Below the pieces are notes generated by a model. The model was not told where the DNA came from. It saw nothing but the letters and a program-made list of their open reading frames with translations, and ran no database searches. Of a stretch of DNA of 64,000 nt, positions 25,686 through 33,649 are shown one piece after another. Location of the stretch: positions 89,794 through 153,793 of the forward strand of contig NZ_LAKD02000055.1 in NCBI RefSeq assembly GCF_000968685.2, given 5' to 3'. This stretch comes from Streptomyces antioxidans (GTDB taxonomy: Bacteria > Actinomycetota > Actinomycetes > Streptomycetales > Streptomycetaceae). Positions within the stretch are counted from its first letter, which is position 1. Each line of letters starts with the position of its first letter. The position numbers and the translations under genes were made by a program.

Positions 25686-27718
25686 TCCACGGCCGAGGTC
25701 AGGCGGTGCAGCCGCAGGGCGAGCTGGATCTCCAGGGAGCGGGCGGGCGACTGCCAGTCGGGGCCGAGCAGCCGTCCGATCCGCTCCAGCCGCTGCGCCA
25801 CCGTGTTGACGTGCACGTGGAGGGCGTCCTTCGTACGGGCCGGGCTCATTCCACCGGCGAAGTACGCGTCGAGCGTGCGGATCAGTTCGGTGCCGCGCCG
25901 CTCGTCGTAGTCGATGACCGCGCCCACGGTGCGGTGCACGAAGTCCTGGACGCCGGTGCCGTCCGGGGCGCCCTCGCGGGTCCCGGCCAGCAGCAGGCCG
26001 AGGAAGCCGAAGTCCTCCGCGGCGGCGCCCTGTCCGGCCCGGCCCAGCACCCGCAGGGCGGCGACACAGCGCCGCGCCTCGGCGTAGCCCGCGGCGACCT
26101 CCCCGGGCCGCGCGGCGGGCGCGGGAATGGGCGCGGAGGCGCCCACGGTGACCGCGGCGTGCGCGGCGGTGCCCAGCTGCCGGGCGGTGCGGCGGGCGAG
26201 GGCGTCGGCGGTGTCGCCGTCGGCGAGGGGCAGCAGCAAGACGGTGCCGCCGTCGCGGGCGACGGCCAGACCGTGCCGGGTGGCCGCCAGATGGGATGCG
26301 GCGGACCACAGCCGCCGACGGCCCGCGGCGTCCTCGGCGGGCGCGCCGCCCGTGCTGGACGTCCTGGAGGTGCTGGAGGTGCAGGACGTGCTTCCGGGAC
26401 CGCCGCCGTGCGTGGCGCCGTTCGCGGTGGCGGGGCCGGTGGCGGGTGTGCCGGGGCCCGGGGCCTCGATGCCCGCCGCGAGCACCACATGGGGCGTGTC
26501 CAGGTCCGCCTGGAGCCGCGCGGCGCGCTCGCGCAGCAGCCGGGGCTCGCGGTCGGGGGCGTCGAGGAGGTCGTCCAGGAGCTCGCCGCGCACCCGCTGT
26601 TCGGCCTCGCCCGCGGAGCGGCGGGCGAGCTGGAGCAGCGAGGTGACCATCGCGGCGCGCTCCAGGGTGCGCTGGTCCACGGGGTCGAGCCGGGGGTGGC
26701 CGCGCAGTACGAGCGCGCCGAGCAGTTCGCCGCCCGCTGAGACCGCGGCGACCCAGTCCTCCTCGCCGTCGCGCACCGCGTGGCCGTCGGCCCGGGAGCG
26801 GTCGACGGCCCCCGCGGGCGCCTCGTCGGCCTCGAGGAACTCCACGGAGCCGCTGAGCACCTCGGCCACGGCGTTGGCCACGTCCTGGACCCCGCCACCG
26901 CGCAGCACCAGCTCGGTGAGCCGGTCGTGGACGTCGGAGGCACGCTCGATGACCCGGCTGCGGTCCCGGATGATCTCGTTGGCGGCCTCCAGCTCGGCGA
27001 GCGCCGTACGGGTCTCGGCGAGCAGATGGGCGGTGTCGATGGCCACGGCCGCGTGGGCGGCGAACGAGCTGACCAGCGCGATCTGCTCGCGTTCGAACAC
27101 CCTGGCCCGGCGGTCGGCCGCGAACAGCACGCCGATGACACCGCTGCCGAGCAGCAGCGGTACCCCGAGGATGGCGACGAGACCCTCGTCCCTGACGGCC
27201 GCGTCGATGGCATGGGTGTGCTGGAACCGGGGGTCGTGGAAGTAGCTCTCGGTCACGTAAGGGCGGGCGGTCTGGGCCACCAGACCGCCAAGCCCCTCCC
27301 CCATGCCGAGCCGCAGCTGCTGGAAGCGGGCCGAGACCGAACCGTCTGTGACCCTCATATAGGTGTCACCGGCGGTCGGGTCGTTGAGCGTCAGATAGGC
27401 CACCTCGGTGCCCAGCAGGGAGCGGGCGCGCTGCACGATGGCCTGGAGCACCGCGTCCAGGTCGCGCAGACCCGCCAGGTCGTGGGCGGTCTCGAAGAGC
27501 GCGGACAGCTCGGCCTCACGGCGCCTTCGCCCCTCCAGCTCACCGCGCACCCGCAGGGCGAGCAGCTTGGCGCGCTCCAGGGCCGCCAGCCGGTCGGCCG
27601 GGGCCTTGTCGGCGCGGGCGCGCAGCATCGGGCGCTCGTACGCCTCGGCGGGCGCGCCTCGTGCGAGCAGTTCCAGGTAGGGGTTCTCCGGCCGGTCGTC
27701 GGGCATGAACACAGGCAT
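25679..27718 (-). CDS. PucR-family regulator with N-terminal GAF domain
   Basis: About 679 residues. A GAF sensor domain (about 75-220) contains TARPYVTESYFHDPRFQHTH and EGLVAILGVPLLLGSGVIGV. A helical linker and a GGDEF-like/CdaR middle region follow. The C-terminal PucR helix-turn-helix is AGGMSPARTKDALHVHVNTV and RLERIGRLLG. MPVFMPDDRPENPYLELLAR at 27718 is the likely start, but the ribosome site is poor. The frame stays open upstream to 28057 through a 30-base repeat array, so an N-terminal extension of decapeptide repeats cannot be excluded. It lies downstream of the dehydrogenase gene on the same strand and probably controls it and the facing transporter. Confidence 0.85.
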   Translation of the reverse strand: MPVFMPDDRPENPYLELLARGAPAEAYERPMLRARADKAPADRLAALERAKLLALRVRGELEGRRRREAELSALFETAHDLAGLRDLDAVLQAIVQRARSLLGTEVAYLTLNDPTAGDTYMRVTDGSVSARFQQLRLGMGEGLGGLVAQTARPYVTESYFHDPRFQHTHAIDAAVRDEGLVAILGVPLLLGSGVIGVLFAADRRARVFEREQIALVSSFAAHAAVAIDTAHLLAETRTALAELEAANEIIRDRSRVIERASDVHDRLTELVLRGGGVQDVANAVAEVLSGSVEFLEADEAPAGAVDRSRADGHAVRDGEEDWVAAVSAGGELLGALVLRGHPRLDPVDQRTLERAAMVTSLLQLARRSAGEAEQRVRGELLDDLLDAPDREPRLLRERAARLQADLDTPHVVLAAGIEAPGPGTPATGPATANGATHGGGPGSTSCTSSTSRTSSTGGAPAEDAAGRRRLWSAASHLAATRHGLAVARDGGTVLLLPLADGDTADALARRTARQLGTAAHAAVTVGASAPIPAPAARPGEVAAGYAEARRCVAALRVLGRAGQGAAAEDFGFLGLLLAGTREGAPDGTGVQDFVHRTVGAVIDYDERRGTELIRTLDAYFAGGMSPARTKDALHVHVNTVAQRLERIGRLLGPDWQSPARSLEIQLALRLHRLTSAVDG

Positions 27719-27799
27719 ACTCCGGCCGGTCGTGACGGCGCCAGCCGTAAGGCGTCCCGGTGCCTCGTCGGCGGGGCGGCCGGGCAGTAGGCGGTCCGG

Positions 27800-28032
27800 T
27801 GGCTGAGCCAATGAGCCACTATCCGTCGATGGCCGATCCAATCGCCCACCGTCTGGAGATGGCTCAGCCAATGAGCCGCCGTCCGGAGGTGGCTCAGCCA
27901 ATCGACCACCGTCCCCCAATGGCTCAGCCAATCGACCATTGTCCCCCGATGGCTCAGCCAATCCGCCTTCATCGTCCCGTGGCTGAGCCAATCGGCAACC
28001 AAGGGCCGGTGGCCGATCCGGTGGCCGATCCG
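27800..28032. repeat. 30-base tandem array of TGGCTCAGCCA palindromes, eight units
   Basis: The 11-base core begins at exactly 27800, 27830, 27860, 27890, 27920, 27950, 27980 and 28010, a strict 30-base period. Four units (27860-27950) carry the perfect core TGGCTCAGCCA. Two (27800, 27980) carry TGGCTGAGCCA, the same palindrome read from the other strand. The second and last are degenerate (TGGCCGATCC). A half unit follows at 28022. CAAT(C/G) follows most cores. The array fills the gap between the dehydrogenase stop and the PucR start, and because 30 is divisible by three it stays open in several frames. Uniform phasing, about three helical turns, suits cooperative protein binding. Confidence 0.85.
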
Positions 28033-28041
28033 ATGGGCCGC

Positions 28042-28848
28042 TCAGTGGGCGGTCCATCCGCCGTCCATGCTGAGCGAGGTCCCGGTGATGAAGGACGCGT
28101 GCGGACCGCAGAGGTACGCCATGGCCTCGGCGACCTCCTCGGGCTCGACCAGCCGCTTGACCGCCGCGTCGGCCAGCAGCACCTCGGCGACCACCCGCTC
28201 CGGTGAGATCCGGTGAGCCTCGGCCTGGTCGGCGATCTGCCGCTCGACGAGCGGGGTGCGCACATAGCCGGGGTTGACGCAGTTGGACGTCACCCCGTGC
28301 TCCGCGCCCTCTAGCGCGGCGACCTTGGAGAGTCCTTCCAGACCGTGCTTGGCGGCCACATAGGCCGACTTGTACGGGGAGGCGCGCAGGCCGTGTACCG
28401 AGGAGATGTTCACGATCCGGCCCCAGCCCTGGGCGTACATGTGCGGCAGCGCGCCGCGCACCAGCCGGAAGGGGGCCTCGAGCATCACGGTGAGCACCCG
28501 GGAGAAGACCTCGGGCGGAAAGTCCTCGATGGGCCGGACGAGTTGGAGCCCGGCGTTGTTGACCAGGATGTCGGTGCCCGCGGCGGCCCGCTCGGCGGCG
28601 TCGAGGTCGGTGAGGTCCAGGGGGTGGGCCTCGACCGGGCCGGGCAGCCCGGAGGCCGCGGCGACGAGGCCGGTGAGGCCGTCGGCGTCCAGATCGACGG
28701 CCCGCACCCGCGCCCCGGCGGTGGCCAGCCGCAGCGTGCAGGCCCGGCCGATGCCCCCGGCTGCGCCCGTGACGAGTGCGGTACGGCCGGAGAGATCGAG
28801 GCCGCCGGACGGCCGTGGGTCCGGGCCCGGTGTGGTGGACGCGCTCAT
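28042..28848 (-). CDS. Short-chain dehydrogenase, 3-hydroxybutyrate dehydrogenase-like
   Basis: A 268-residue NAD-dependent SDR. The cofactor motif is TALVTGAAGGIGRA, NNAG is at about residue 100, and the catalytic Ser-Tyr-Lys set reads NISSVHGLRASPYKSAYVAAKHG. The C-terminus FITGTSLSMDGGWTAH and the substrate-region sequence CVNPGYVRTPLVERQI are characteristic of D-3-hydroxybutyrate dehydrogenases (to acetoacetate). The start is ATG 28848; a GTG at 28857 is possible and neither has a clear ribosome site. It ends ten bases before the palindrome array, with the PucR regulator beyond it on the same strand. Confidence 0.88.
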   Translation of the reverse strand: MSASTTPGPDPRPSGGLDLSGRTALVTGAAGGIGRACTLRLATAGARVRAVDLDADGLTGLVAAASGLPGPVEAHPLDLTDLDAAERAAAGTDILVNNAGLQLVRPIEDFPPEVFSRVLTVMLEAPFRLVRGALPHMYAQGWGRIVNISSVHGLRASPYKSAYVAAKHGLEGLSKVAALEGAEHGVTSNCVNPGYVRTPLVERQIADQAEAHRISPERVVAEVLLADAAVKRLVEPEEVAEAMAYLCGPHASFITGTSLSMDGGWTAH

Positions 28849-28903
28849 GAGGGGCACATTAGGCGGCCGTCGGCCCCGGACCGATGTGGGGGCGGCACAT
28901 ACC

Positions 28904-29383
28904 TCACTCCTCGACGATGGGCTCGAACCATGTCGGCCCGTCCTCGATGGCCTGCTTGATCCGGGAGAGGGAGAAGTCCTCCATCTCGGGCAGCGCGTCG
29001 AGCGGGAACCAGCCGACGTCCAGCGACTCGTCGTCGTTCACCCGCGCCTCGCCACCGACCGCGCGGCAGCGGAAGCAGACGTCCACGAACTGGCACTTGT
29101 CGTGGTTGGGGTAGGTGACCGGCGCCAGGGTCCGCACGAGCACGATGCGTTCGGGGACGCAGCGCACCGCGGTCTCCTCCTCGACCTCGCGGACCACCGC
29201 CGTGGCCGGCTGCTCACCGGGTTCGGGGATGCCGCAGATGATGGTCCACCGGCCGTTGTCGGCCCGGCGGCCCAGCAGCACCCGGTCCTGGTCGTCGAAG
29301 ACCACGGCGCTCACGCCGGGCAGATAGAGCAGTTCATGACCGATGGAGGCCCTGAGGTCACGGATGAAGTCGGGGGTCGCCAT
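28904..29383 (-). CDS. Nudix hydrolase
   Basis: A 159-residue protein. The Nudix box is intact: GIPEPGEQPATAVVREVEEE, followed by TAV (pattern G-x5-E-x7-RE-x2-EE). Family members hydrolyse nucleoside-diphosphate derivatives with Mg2+; sequence does not give the substrate. An N-terminal extension FIRDLRASIGHELLYLPGVS is common in Streptomyces Nudix proteins annotated as ADP-ribose- or MutT-like. No Shine-Dalgarno is seen before ATG 29383. It stands alone between the dehydrogenase and the divergent O-antigen-ligase-like gene. Confidence 0.9.
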   Translation of the reverse strand: MATPDFIRDLRASIGHELLYLPGVSAVVFDDQDRVLLGRRADNGRWTIICGIPEPGEQPATAVVREVEEETAVRCVPERIVLVRTLAPVTYPNHDKCQFVDVCFRCRAVGGEARVNDDESLDVGWFPLDALPEMEDFSLSRIKQAIEDGPTWFEPIVEE

Positions 29384-29586
29384 GGGCCGAGGGTATCGGG
29401 CGGTGACGGGGGCGTGCGCGGCGGCCGTACGGCGCCCCGCACGGCGGGCGTTTCACCACCGACTCAACGTTTCTGCGCACCATATACACATTCCTTATGA
29501 CAAGCGCTACGATTTCGGGTGTCATGGCTCGCGCGACGGCCGTAAGGGCGTCGACGCGGTGCCCGTCACGACGGGGGGTCGGCGGG

Positions 29587-30642
29587 ATGACGTCATCAGT
29601 GGTGGAGCCTGTCGTGCGGGACCACGGCAGACCGGCCGACGGCTGGGCCAGCGCGTCCGATATCGCGGGGGTTCTGATCCTGGCCGGTTGCGCCGTCTGG
29701 GCGCTGATCGCGGCCATGGGGCGACCGGCCCGCCCCGAGGGAGTCCTGCTGGCGGTGTTAGCGGTGGCCGCCGGGTACGCCTGCGGCCGGATCGCCGGAT
29801 CGCTGCTGCCGGTCGCCGGGGCGGCGGCGGCCGGGCTCGCGGGGTTCGGCCTGGCCTGCACCTCGCCGTACGGCCTCACCGGCCATGCGGGGCCGGGCGC
29901 GGCTCAGCTCACCCTGGCCACGGGCGCGGTCTGCTGCGCGGCCTGGGCCGCCCCGCGGGTCCTCCGCGCGACCCGGCCCGCCCCGTGGATCCTCCGCCCG
30001 GCGCTATGGCTGCTGGCCGCGGCGATCACGCTGACGGCGGCGCTGGGAGGCTCGGCGGTCGGCTCGGTGGCGAGCGGCGCCGTCCTGGTGTGCTCGCTCC
30101 TCGCCGCCCGGCCACGGCGGCGGCTGCCCGCGCTCGCCGCGTGTGCGCTGATCGCGGCGGTCGCGGTCGGCGGCACCTGGGCGGTGGCCAAGGGCTCGGT
30201 CCCGGGCGGGCTGTCGCCCGCCCTGAGCGTCCACCTCACCGAGCACCGGATCCGGCTGTGGCAGGACGCCGCCCGTATCGAGGAGACGGATCCGCTGCGC
30301 GGTGCCGGCCCGGACCGCTTCGGCGAGCTGAGCCCCGCGGTGGCCCAGCCGCTCGGCCCTGAGGCCAAGCCGCATTCGGCGCCGCTGCAGCAGGCCGCCG
30401 GTCAGGGGCTGCCGGGGGTGGCCCTGCTGGGTGCGGCCTTCGGCTGGATGCTCCACGCCCTGTGGCGCTCCCCGCGCGCCACTCCCGTCGTCCTTACGGC
30501 TGCCGTGACCCTCACGGCCCTGGCCGTCGAGTCCTGTCTGGGCAACGCCCTCAGCTTCGCCCAGATCACCGCGGGAGCGGGCCTCCTCGCCGGGCTGGCG
30601 ACAGCCCGCCGCCTGGACGACGGCCCCGGAGCGGCGCCATGA
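29587..30642 (+). CDS. O-antigen ligase (Wzy_C)-like membrane protein
   Basis: About 351 residues with roughly nine hydrophobic segments. The large exposed loop before the last helices carries the Wzy_C/WaaL-type pattern: HRIRLWQDAARIEETDPLRG, then GAGPDRFGEL and PHSAPLQQAAGQGLPGVALL (family R..W, H...L....G.G). Such proteins join or polymerise glycans on the outer face of the membrane. ATG 29587 is preferred behind GGGGGG; an ATG at 29497 would add 30 poorly structured residues. Codon 58 (29758-29760) is TTA, so expression should be bldA-dependent. It lacks glycan genes beside it, though an HpnB-like transferase follows at 32263. Confidence 0.72.
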   Translation: MTSSVVEPVVRDHGRPADGWASASDIAGVLILAGCAVWALIAAMGRPARPEGVLLAVLAVAAGYACGRIAGSLLPVAGAAAAGLAGFGLACTSPYGLTGHAGPGAAQLTLATGAVCCAAWAAPRVLRATRPAPWILRPALWLLAAAITLTAALGGSAVGSVASGAVLVCSLLAARPRRRLPALAACALIAAVAVGGTWAVAKGSVPGGLSPALSVHLTEHRIRLWQDAARIEETDPLRGAGPDRFGELSPAVAQPLGPEAKPHSAPLQQAAGQGLPGVALLGAAFGWMLHALWRSPRATPVVLTAAVTLTALAVESCLGNALSFAQITAGAGLLAGLATARRLDDGPGAAP

Positions 30643-30701
30643 GCGGGCGCCGGAGGCACCGAAAGGGAACGCATCCCCCGAAAGAGGGGAACGGGCGTCG
30701 G

Positions 30702-31253
30702 CTAGACCTGGGAGGTGCGGGCCGCGATCAGCCGCAGCCGGTAGCGGATGACCCTGACCGCCGCCTCCGCGTCGTCCACCGTGACCGTGAAGACGCGGCC
30801 GTCCCCGAGGCGGACCACCACGCCCTCGCCCCGGCGCACCACCACCGCCGTGCCCTTCTCGGGGCGCCAGCGGTAGCCCCAGCCGCCCCACTGGCAGGGG
30901 GTGACCTTACGGGCCACATCGGCGTGGACCACGTCGCTGAGCGGGATGCGGCGGCGTGGGAGCCCCATATGGCCGCATCGGATCTCCAGCACCTCGTCGT
31001 CGACGCGTACCGCCACATGGACGAAGGCGAGGGTGCCGAAGAGCATCAGCAGCCCGGCGGCGACACAGCCGATGACGGCCATCAGCAGCGGGGCGATGCC
31101 CGAGCCCCAGGGCGAGTCGACGGCGAGGTCGACACCGAGCGCCAGGCACGCGGCGCCCGCCGCGGCCAGCAGCCACTGCACACGATTGTGGGCGCGTCCG
31201 GTCCAGACCGCGGGCGGCTGCCCGTGGGGCTCTCCGTGGTCGTGGTGCCTCAT
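30702..31253 (-). CDS. Membrane protein with PH-like domain
   Basis: A 183-residue protein: an N-terminal cytosolic stretch, two hydrophobic helices (VQWLLAAAGAACLALGVDLA and SGIAPLLMAVIGCVAAGLLM), then a beta-rich soluble domain with VRVDDEVLEIRCGHMGLPRR, IPLSDVVHADVARK and VVRLGDGRVFTVTVDDAEA. The order resembles bacterial PH / DUF3093-like membrane proteins of unknown function. ATG 31253 is used; the preceding TACGCT spaced 7 bases away would make it a leaderless gene. It is convergent with the O-antigen-ligase-like gene. Confidence 0.7.
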   Translation of the reverse strand: MRHHDHGEPHGQPPAVWTGRAHNRVQWLLAAAGAACLALGVDLAVDSPWGSGIAPLLMAVIGCVAAGLLMLFGTLAFVHVAVRVDDEVLEIRCGHMGLPRRRIPLSDVVHADVARKVTPCQWGGWGYRWRPEKGTAVVVRRGEGVVVRLGDGRVFTVTVDDAEAAVRVIRYRLRLIAARTSQV

Positions 31254-31349
31254 GGTTGGCAGCGTACTCACCTTCCGGCACCACGGCAGCGGGGCGGGTG
31301 AATCCGCTGGTGAGGAGCGTTTTGGTCAGCTCGCCGCACGAGCCACCGC

Positions 31350-31421
31350 TGTCAAGCGCGCGTCGGGCACCCCCGTCAGGCTCGGGTCGAACGCCCCTGT
31401 CAGGCGCGCGTCGGGGCGACG
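31350..31421. repeat. 24-base tandem repeat, three units, overlapping a gene end
   Basis: Units start at 31350, 31374 and 31398 with the pattern (T/C)GTCA(A/G)GC(G/T)CG(C/G)GTCGG. The third unit encodes the last residues and stop codon of the racemase-like gene, so the gene end has been copied outward or the repeat has entered the gene. Confidence 0.75.
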
Positions 31422-32194
31422 GGTGCCAGCAGCACGCCTTCGGCGTAGGTCAGGGCGACCTCGGGTAGGGCGGCCTCGCGCCCGCCGAGGATGACGGTCA
31501 GAGCGCCCGGGGTGACCGGGCCGTCCGGCGGGAACGGGTCGGCGCCGATGCGGCGCAGGGCCTGGGCGGCGACGGCCCCGGCCGAGCCGTGGAGGACGAT
31601 CGGCGGCGCGTCCGGCTGCTGTACGGCGGCCCGGATGCGGTCGGCGACGAGTTCGTAATGGGTGCAGCCCAGGACGACGGTCGTGACATCGCGCGGGGTG
31701 CGGGCCGCCGCGGCGGCCACCGCGGCGTCGATCCCCTCGTCGTCGGCGTGCTGCACCGCGTCCGCGAGCCCGGGGCACGGCACCTCGGTCACCTCGACGC
31801 CGTCCGCGAAGTCATGGATCAGTCCGCGCTGGTACGGGCTGCCGGTGGTGGCCGGGGTGGCCCAGATCGCGATCGGCCCGCCTCCGGCCGCCGCGGGCTT
31901 GATGGCGGGCACGGTGCCGATGACCGGCAGCGCGGGCTCCAGCTCGGCGCGCAGCGCGGGCAGGGCGTGGACGGAGGCGGTGTTGCAGGCGACGATCAGC
32001 GCGGCGGGGCGGTGCGCGGCGGCGGCCCGGGCGCAGCCCAGGGCCAGCTCGGTGACGCCCTCGGGGGTGCGCGGTCCCCACGGCATGGTGGTGGGGTCGG
32101 AGGAGAGGACGAGATCGGCGTCCGGTCGGAGTCGGCGCATCGCGGCGGCGGCGGGCAACAGCCCGATTCCGGAGTCCATCAGCGCGATCTTCAC
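31400..32194 (-). CDS. Glutamate/aspartate racemase family protein (MurI-like)
   Basis: A 264-residue racemase-fold protein. Both catalytic Cys motifs are present: IVACNTASVHALPAL (about residue 70) and VVLGCTHYELVADRI (about 180), with the N-terminal MDSGIG holding the Asp and Ser. Residues after it (LLPAAAAM, and PWGPRTPE in place of PYGSRSPE) diverge from housekeeping MurI, so this is likely a second racemase rather than the essential one. The GTG start at 32194 lies seven bases after TAAAGT, which suggests a leaderless transcript. The last codons are encoded by a 24-base tandem repeat. Confidence 0.85.
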   Translation of the reverse strand: MKIALMDSGIGLLPAAAAMRRLRPDADLVLSSDPTTMPWGPRTPEGVTELALGCARAAAAHRPAALIVACNTASVHALPALRAELEPALPVIGTVPAIKPAAAGGGPIAIWATPATTGSPYQRGLIHDFADGVEVTEVPCPGLADAVQHADDEGIDAAVAAAAARTPRDVTTVVLGCTHYELVADRIRAAVQQPDAPPIVLHGSAGAVAAQALRRIGADPFPPDGPVTPGALTVILGGREAALPEVALTYAEGVLLAPVAPTRA

Positions 32195-32262
32195 CCGGTC
32201 ACTTTAATGGATCGGTCGGTTGCGCCCGACGACCGGGCGCGCCTTCGGGCAGACTTCGGCGG

Positions 32263-33624
32263 GTGAGCGCGCTGATGTGGATCGCCGCCGGGTCGTTGGC
32301 CGCATGGCTGTGGCTGCTGCTGGGCCAGGGCTTCTTCTGGCGTACGGACGTGACGCTGCCCAGGACCGGCCCGGGTGGCTCGGGGCCGCCGGAGCCGGAC
32401 GGGTTCGGGCCGCCGGAGCCCGCGGGGTGGCCCTCGGTGGCCGTCGTGGTGCCCGCGCGGGACGAGTCCGCGGTCCTTCCGGCCAGCCTGCCCTCGCTGC
32501 TCGCCCAGGACTATCCGGGCCCGGCGGAGATCTTCCTGATCGACGACGGCAGCTCGGACGGCACCGGAAAGCTGGCCCGTGAACTGGCCGACGAGCACGG
32601 CGGGCTGCCGCTGACCATCGACTCCCCCGGCGAACCCGGCCCCGGCTGGACCGGCAAGCTGTGGGCGGTGCGGCACGGCATGGCGCTCGCCACGACCCGC
32701 CTCGCGGCGGACCGTGGGGACACCGGCGGTGCGGACCGTAAGGACGCGGACGGCCGGGACGCGGACCGTAGGGAGGACAGCCGGGACGCGGACCGTAAGG
32801 ACGACGGCAAGGAAGCGGAAACGGACCCTGCGGACCGTAAGGACGACGGCGGCGTGGACTATCTGCTACTGACGGACGCGGACATCGCCCATGAGCCGGA
32901 CTCCCTGCGGGAGTTGGTGCGCGCGGCCGAGGCGAACGGGCTGGATCTGGTCTCCCAGATGGCGAGGCTGCGGGTGGTGACCTACTGGGAGCGGCTGATC
33001 GTGCCCGCCTTTGTCTACTTCTTCGCGCAGCTGTACCCCTTCCGCTGGGTCAACCGGCCCCGGGGGCGCACCGCGGCGGCCGCGGGCGGCTGTGTGCTGC
33101 TGCGCCGGGAGGCCGCCGAGCGGGCCGGGGTCCCGGAGGCGATCCGGCAGGCGGTCATCGACGACGTGGCGCTGGCCCGCACGGTGAAACGGTCCGGCGG
33201 ACGGATCTGGCTGGGGCTTGCCGACCGGGTCGACAGCGTGCGGCCGTATCCGCGGCTGGGCGAGCTGTGGCGGATGGTCTCGCGCAGCGCGTACACCCAG
33301 CTGCGGCACAATCCGCTGCTGTTGCTGATGACGGTCGCGGGGCTGGTGGCGGTGTATCTCGTGCCGCCCGCGGCCGTGGTCGCCGGGGTGGTGACGGGGC
33401 GTCCCGCGCCGCTGGCGACGGGCGCCGCCGCCTGGGCGCTGATGGCGGGCAGCTACATCCCGATGCTTCGCTACTACCGGCAGACGCTGTGGCTGGCGCC
33501 GCTGCTGCCCCTGACGGCCCTTCTCTACCTCCTGATGACCGTGGACTCGGCGGTGCGGCACCACTTCGGGCAGGGCGCGGCCTGGAAGGGGCGCACCTAC
33601 GCCCGCCCCAGCGCCGCGCCCTGA
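32263..33624 (+). CDS. Glycosyltransferase family 2, hopene-associated HpnB-like
   Basis: A 453-residue membrane-bound GT2 enzyme. It starts with a membrane helix (MSALMWIAAGSLAAWLWLLL). The catalytic domain has VAVVVPARDESAVL, IFLIDDGSSDGTG, LLLTDADIAHEPDSL (DAD motif) and an EAIRQAVIDDVALA stretch, and three hydrophobic segments follow near the C-terminus. HpnB in hopanoid clusters has this plan. Residues about 148-196 are a low-complexity insertion of charged DRKD units encoded by repeated GCGGACCGTAAGGACG DNA, between two conserved blocks of the catalytic domain; enzyme relatives lack it. No hopene genes are in the window. Confidence 0.85.
   Translation: MSALMWIAAGSLAAWLWLLLGQGFFWRTDVTLPRTGPGGSGPPEPDGFGPPEPAGWPSVAVVVPARDESAVLPASLPSLLAQDYPGPAEIFLIDDGSSDGTGKLARELADEHGGLPLTIDSPGEPGPGWTGKLWAVRHGMALATTRLAADRGDTGGADRKDADGRDADRREDSRDADRKDDGKEAETDPADRKDDGGVDYLLLTDADIAHEPDSLRELVRAAEANGLDLVSQMARLRVVTYWERLIVPAFVYFFAQLYPFRWVNRPRGRTAAAAGGCVLLRREAAERAGVPEAIRQAVIDDVALARTVKRSGGRIWLGLADRVDSVRPYPRLGELWRMVSRSAYTQLRHNPLLLLMTVAGLVAVYLVPPAAVVAGVVTGRPAPLATGAAAWALMAGSYIPMLRYYRQTLWLAPLLPLTALLYLLMTVDSAVRHHFGQGAAWKGRTYARPSAAP
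32707..32850 (+). repeat. In-frame GCGGACCGTAAGGACG repeat inside the glycosyltransferase
   Basis: Five or so degenerate units of 15-24 bases encode ADRKDADGRD-like peptide. Three units carry CCGTAAGG intact. Frame is preserved throughout. Confidence 0.8.
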
Positions 33625-33649
33625 CGGCCGCGCCCCGTGCACCGGGGTT

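Noticed and set aside
27800..28032. CRISPR array
   Set aside because: The repeated part is only about 11-14 bases, the intervening bases are also similar between units, and no cas gene is present. It is a tandem repeat.
28042..28057. PucR start at 28057
   Set aside because: It would lie inside the stop region of the dehydrogenase gene and add a decapeptide-repeat tail unlike PucR proteins; kept only as an alternative in the PucR entry.
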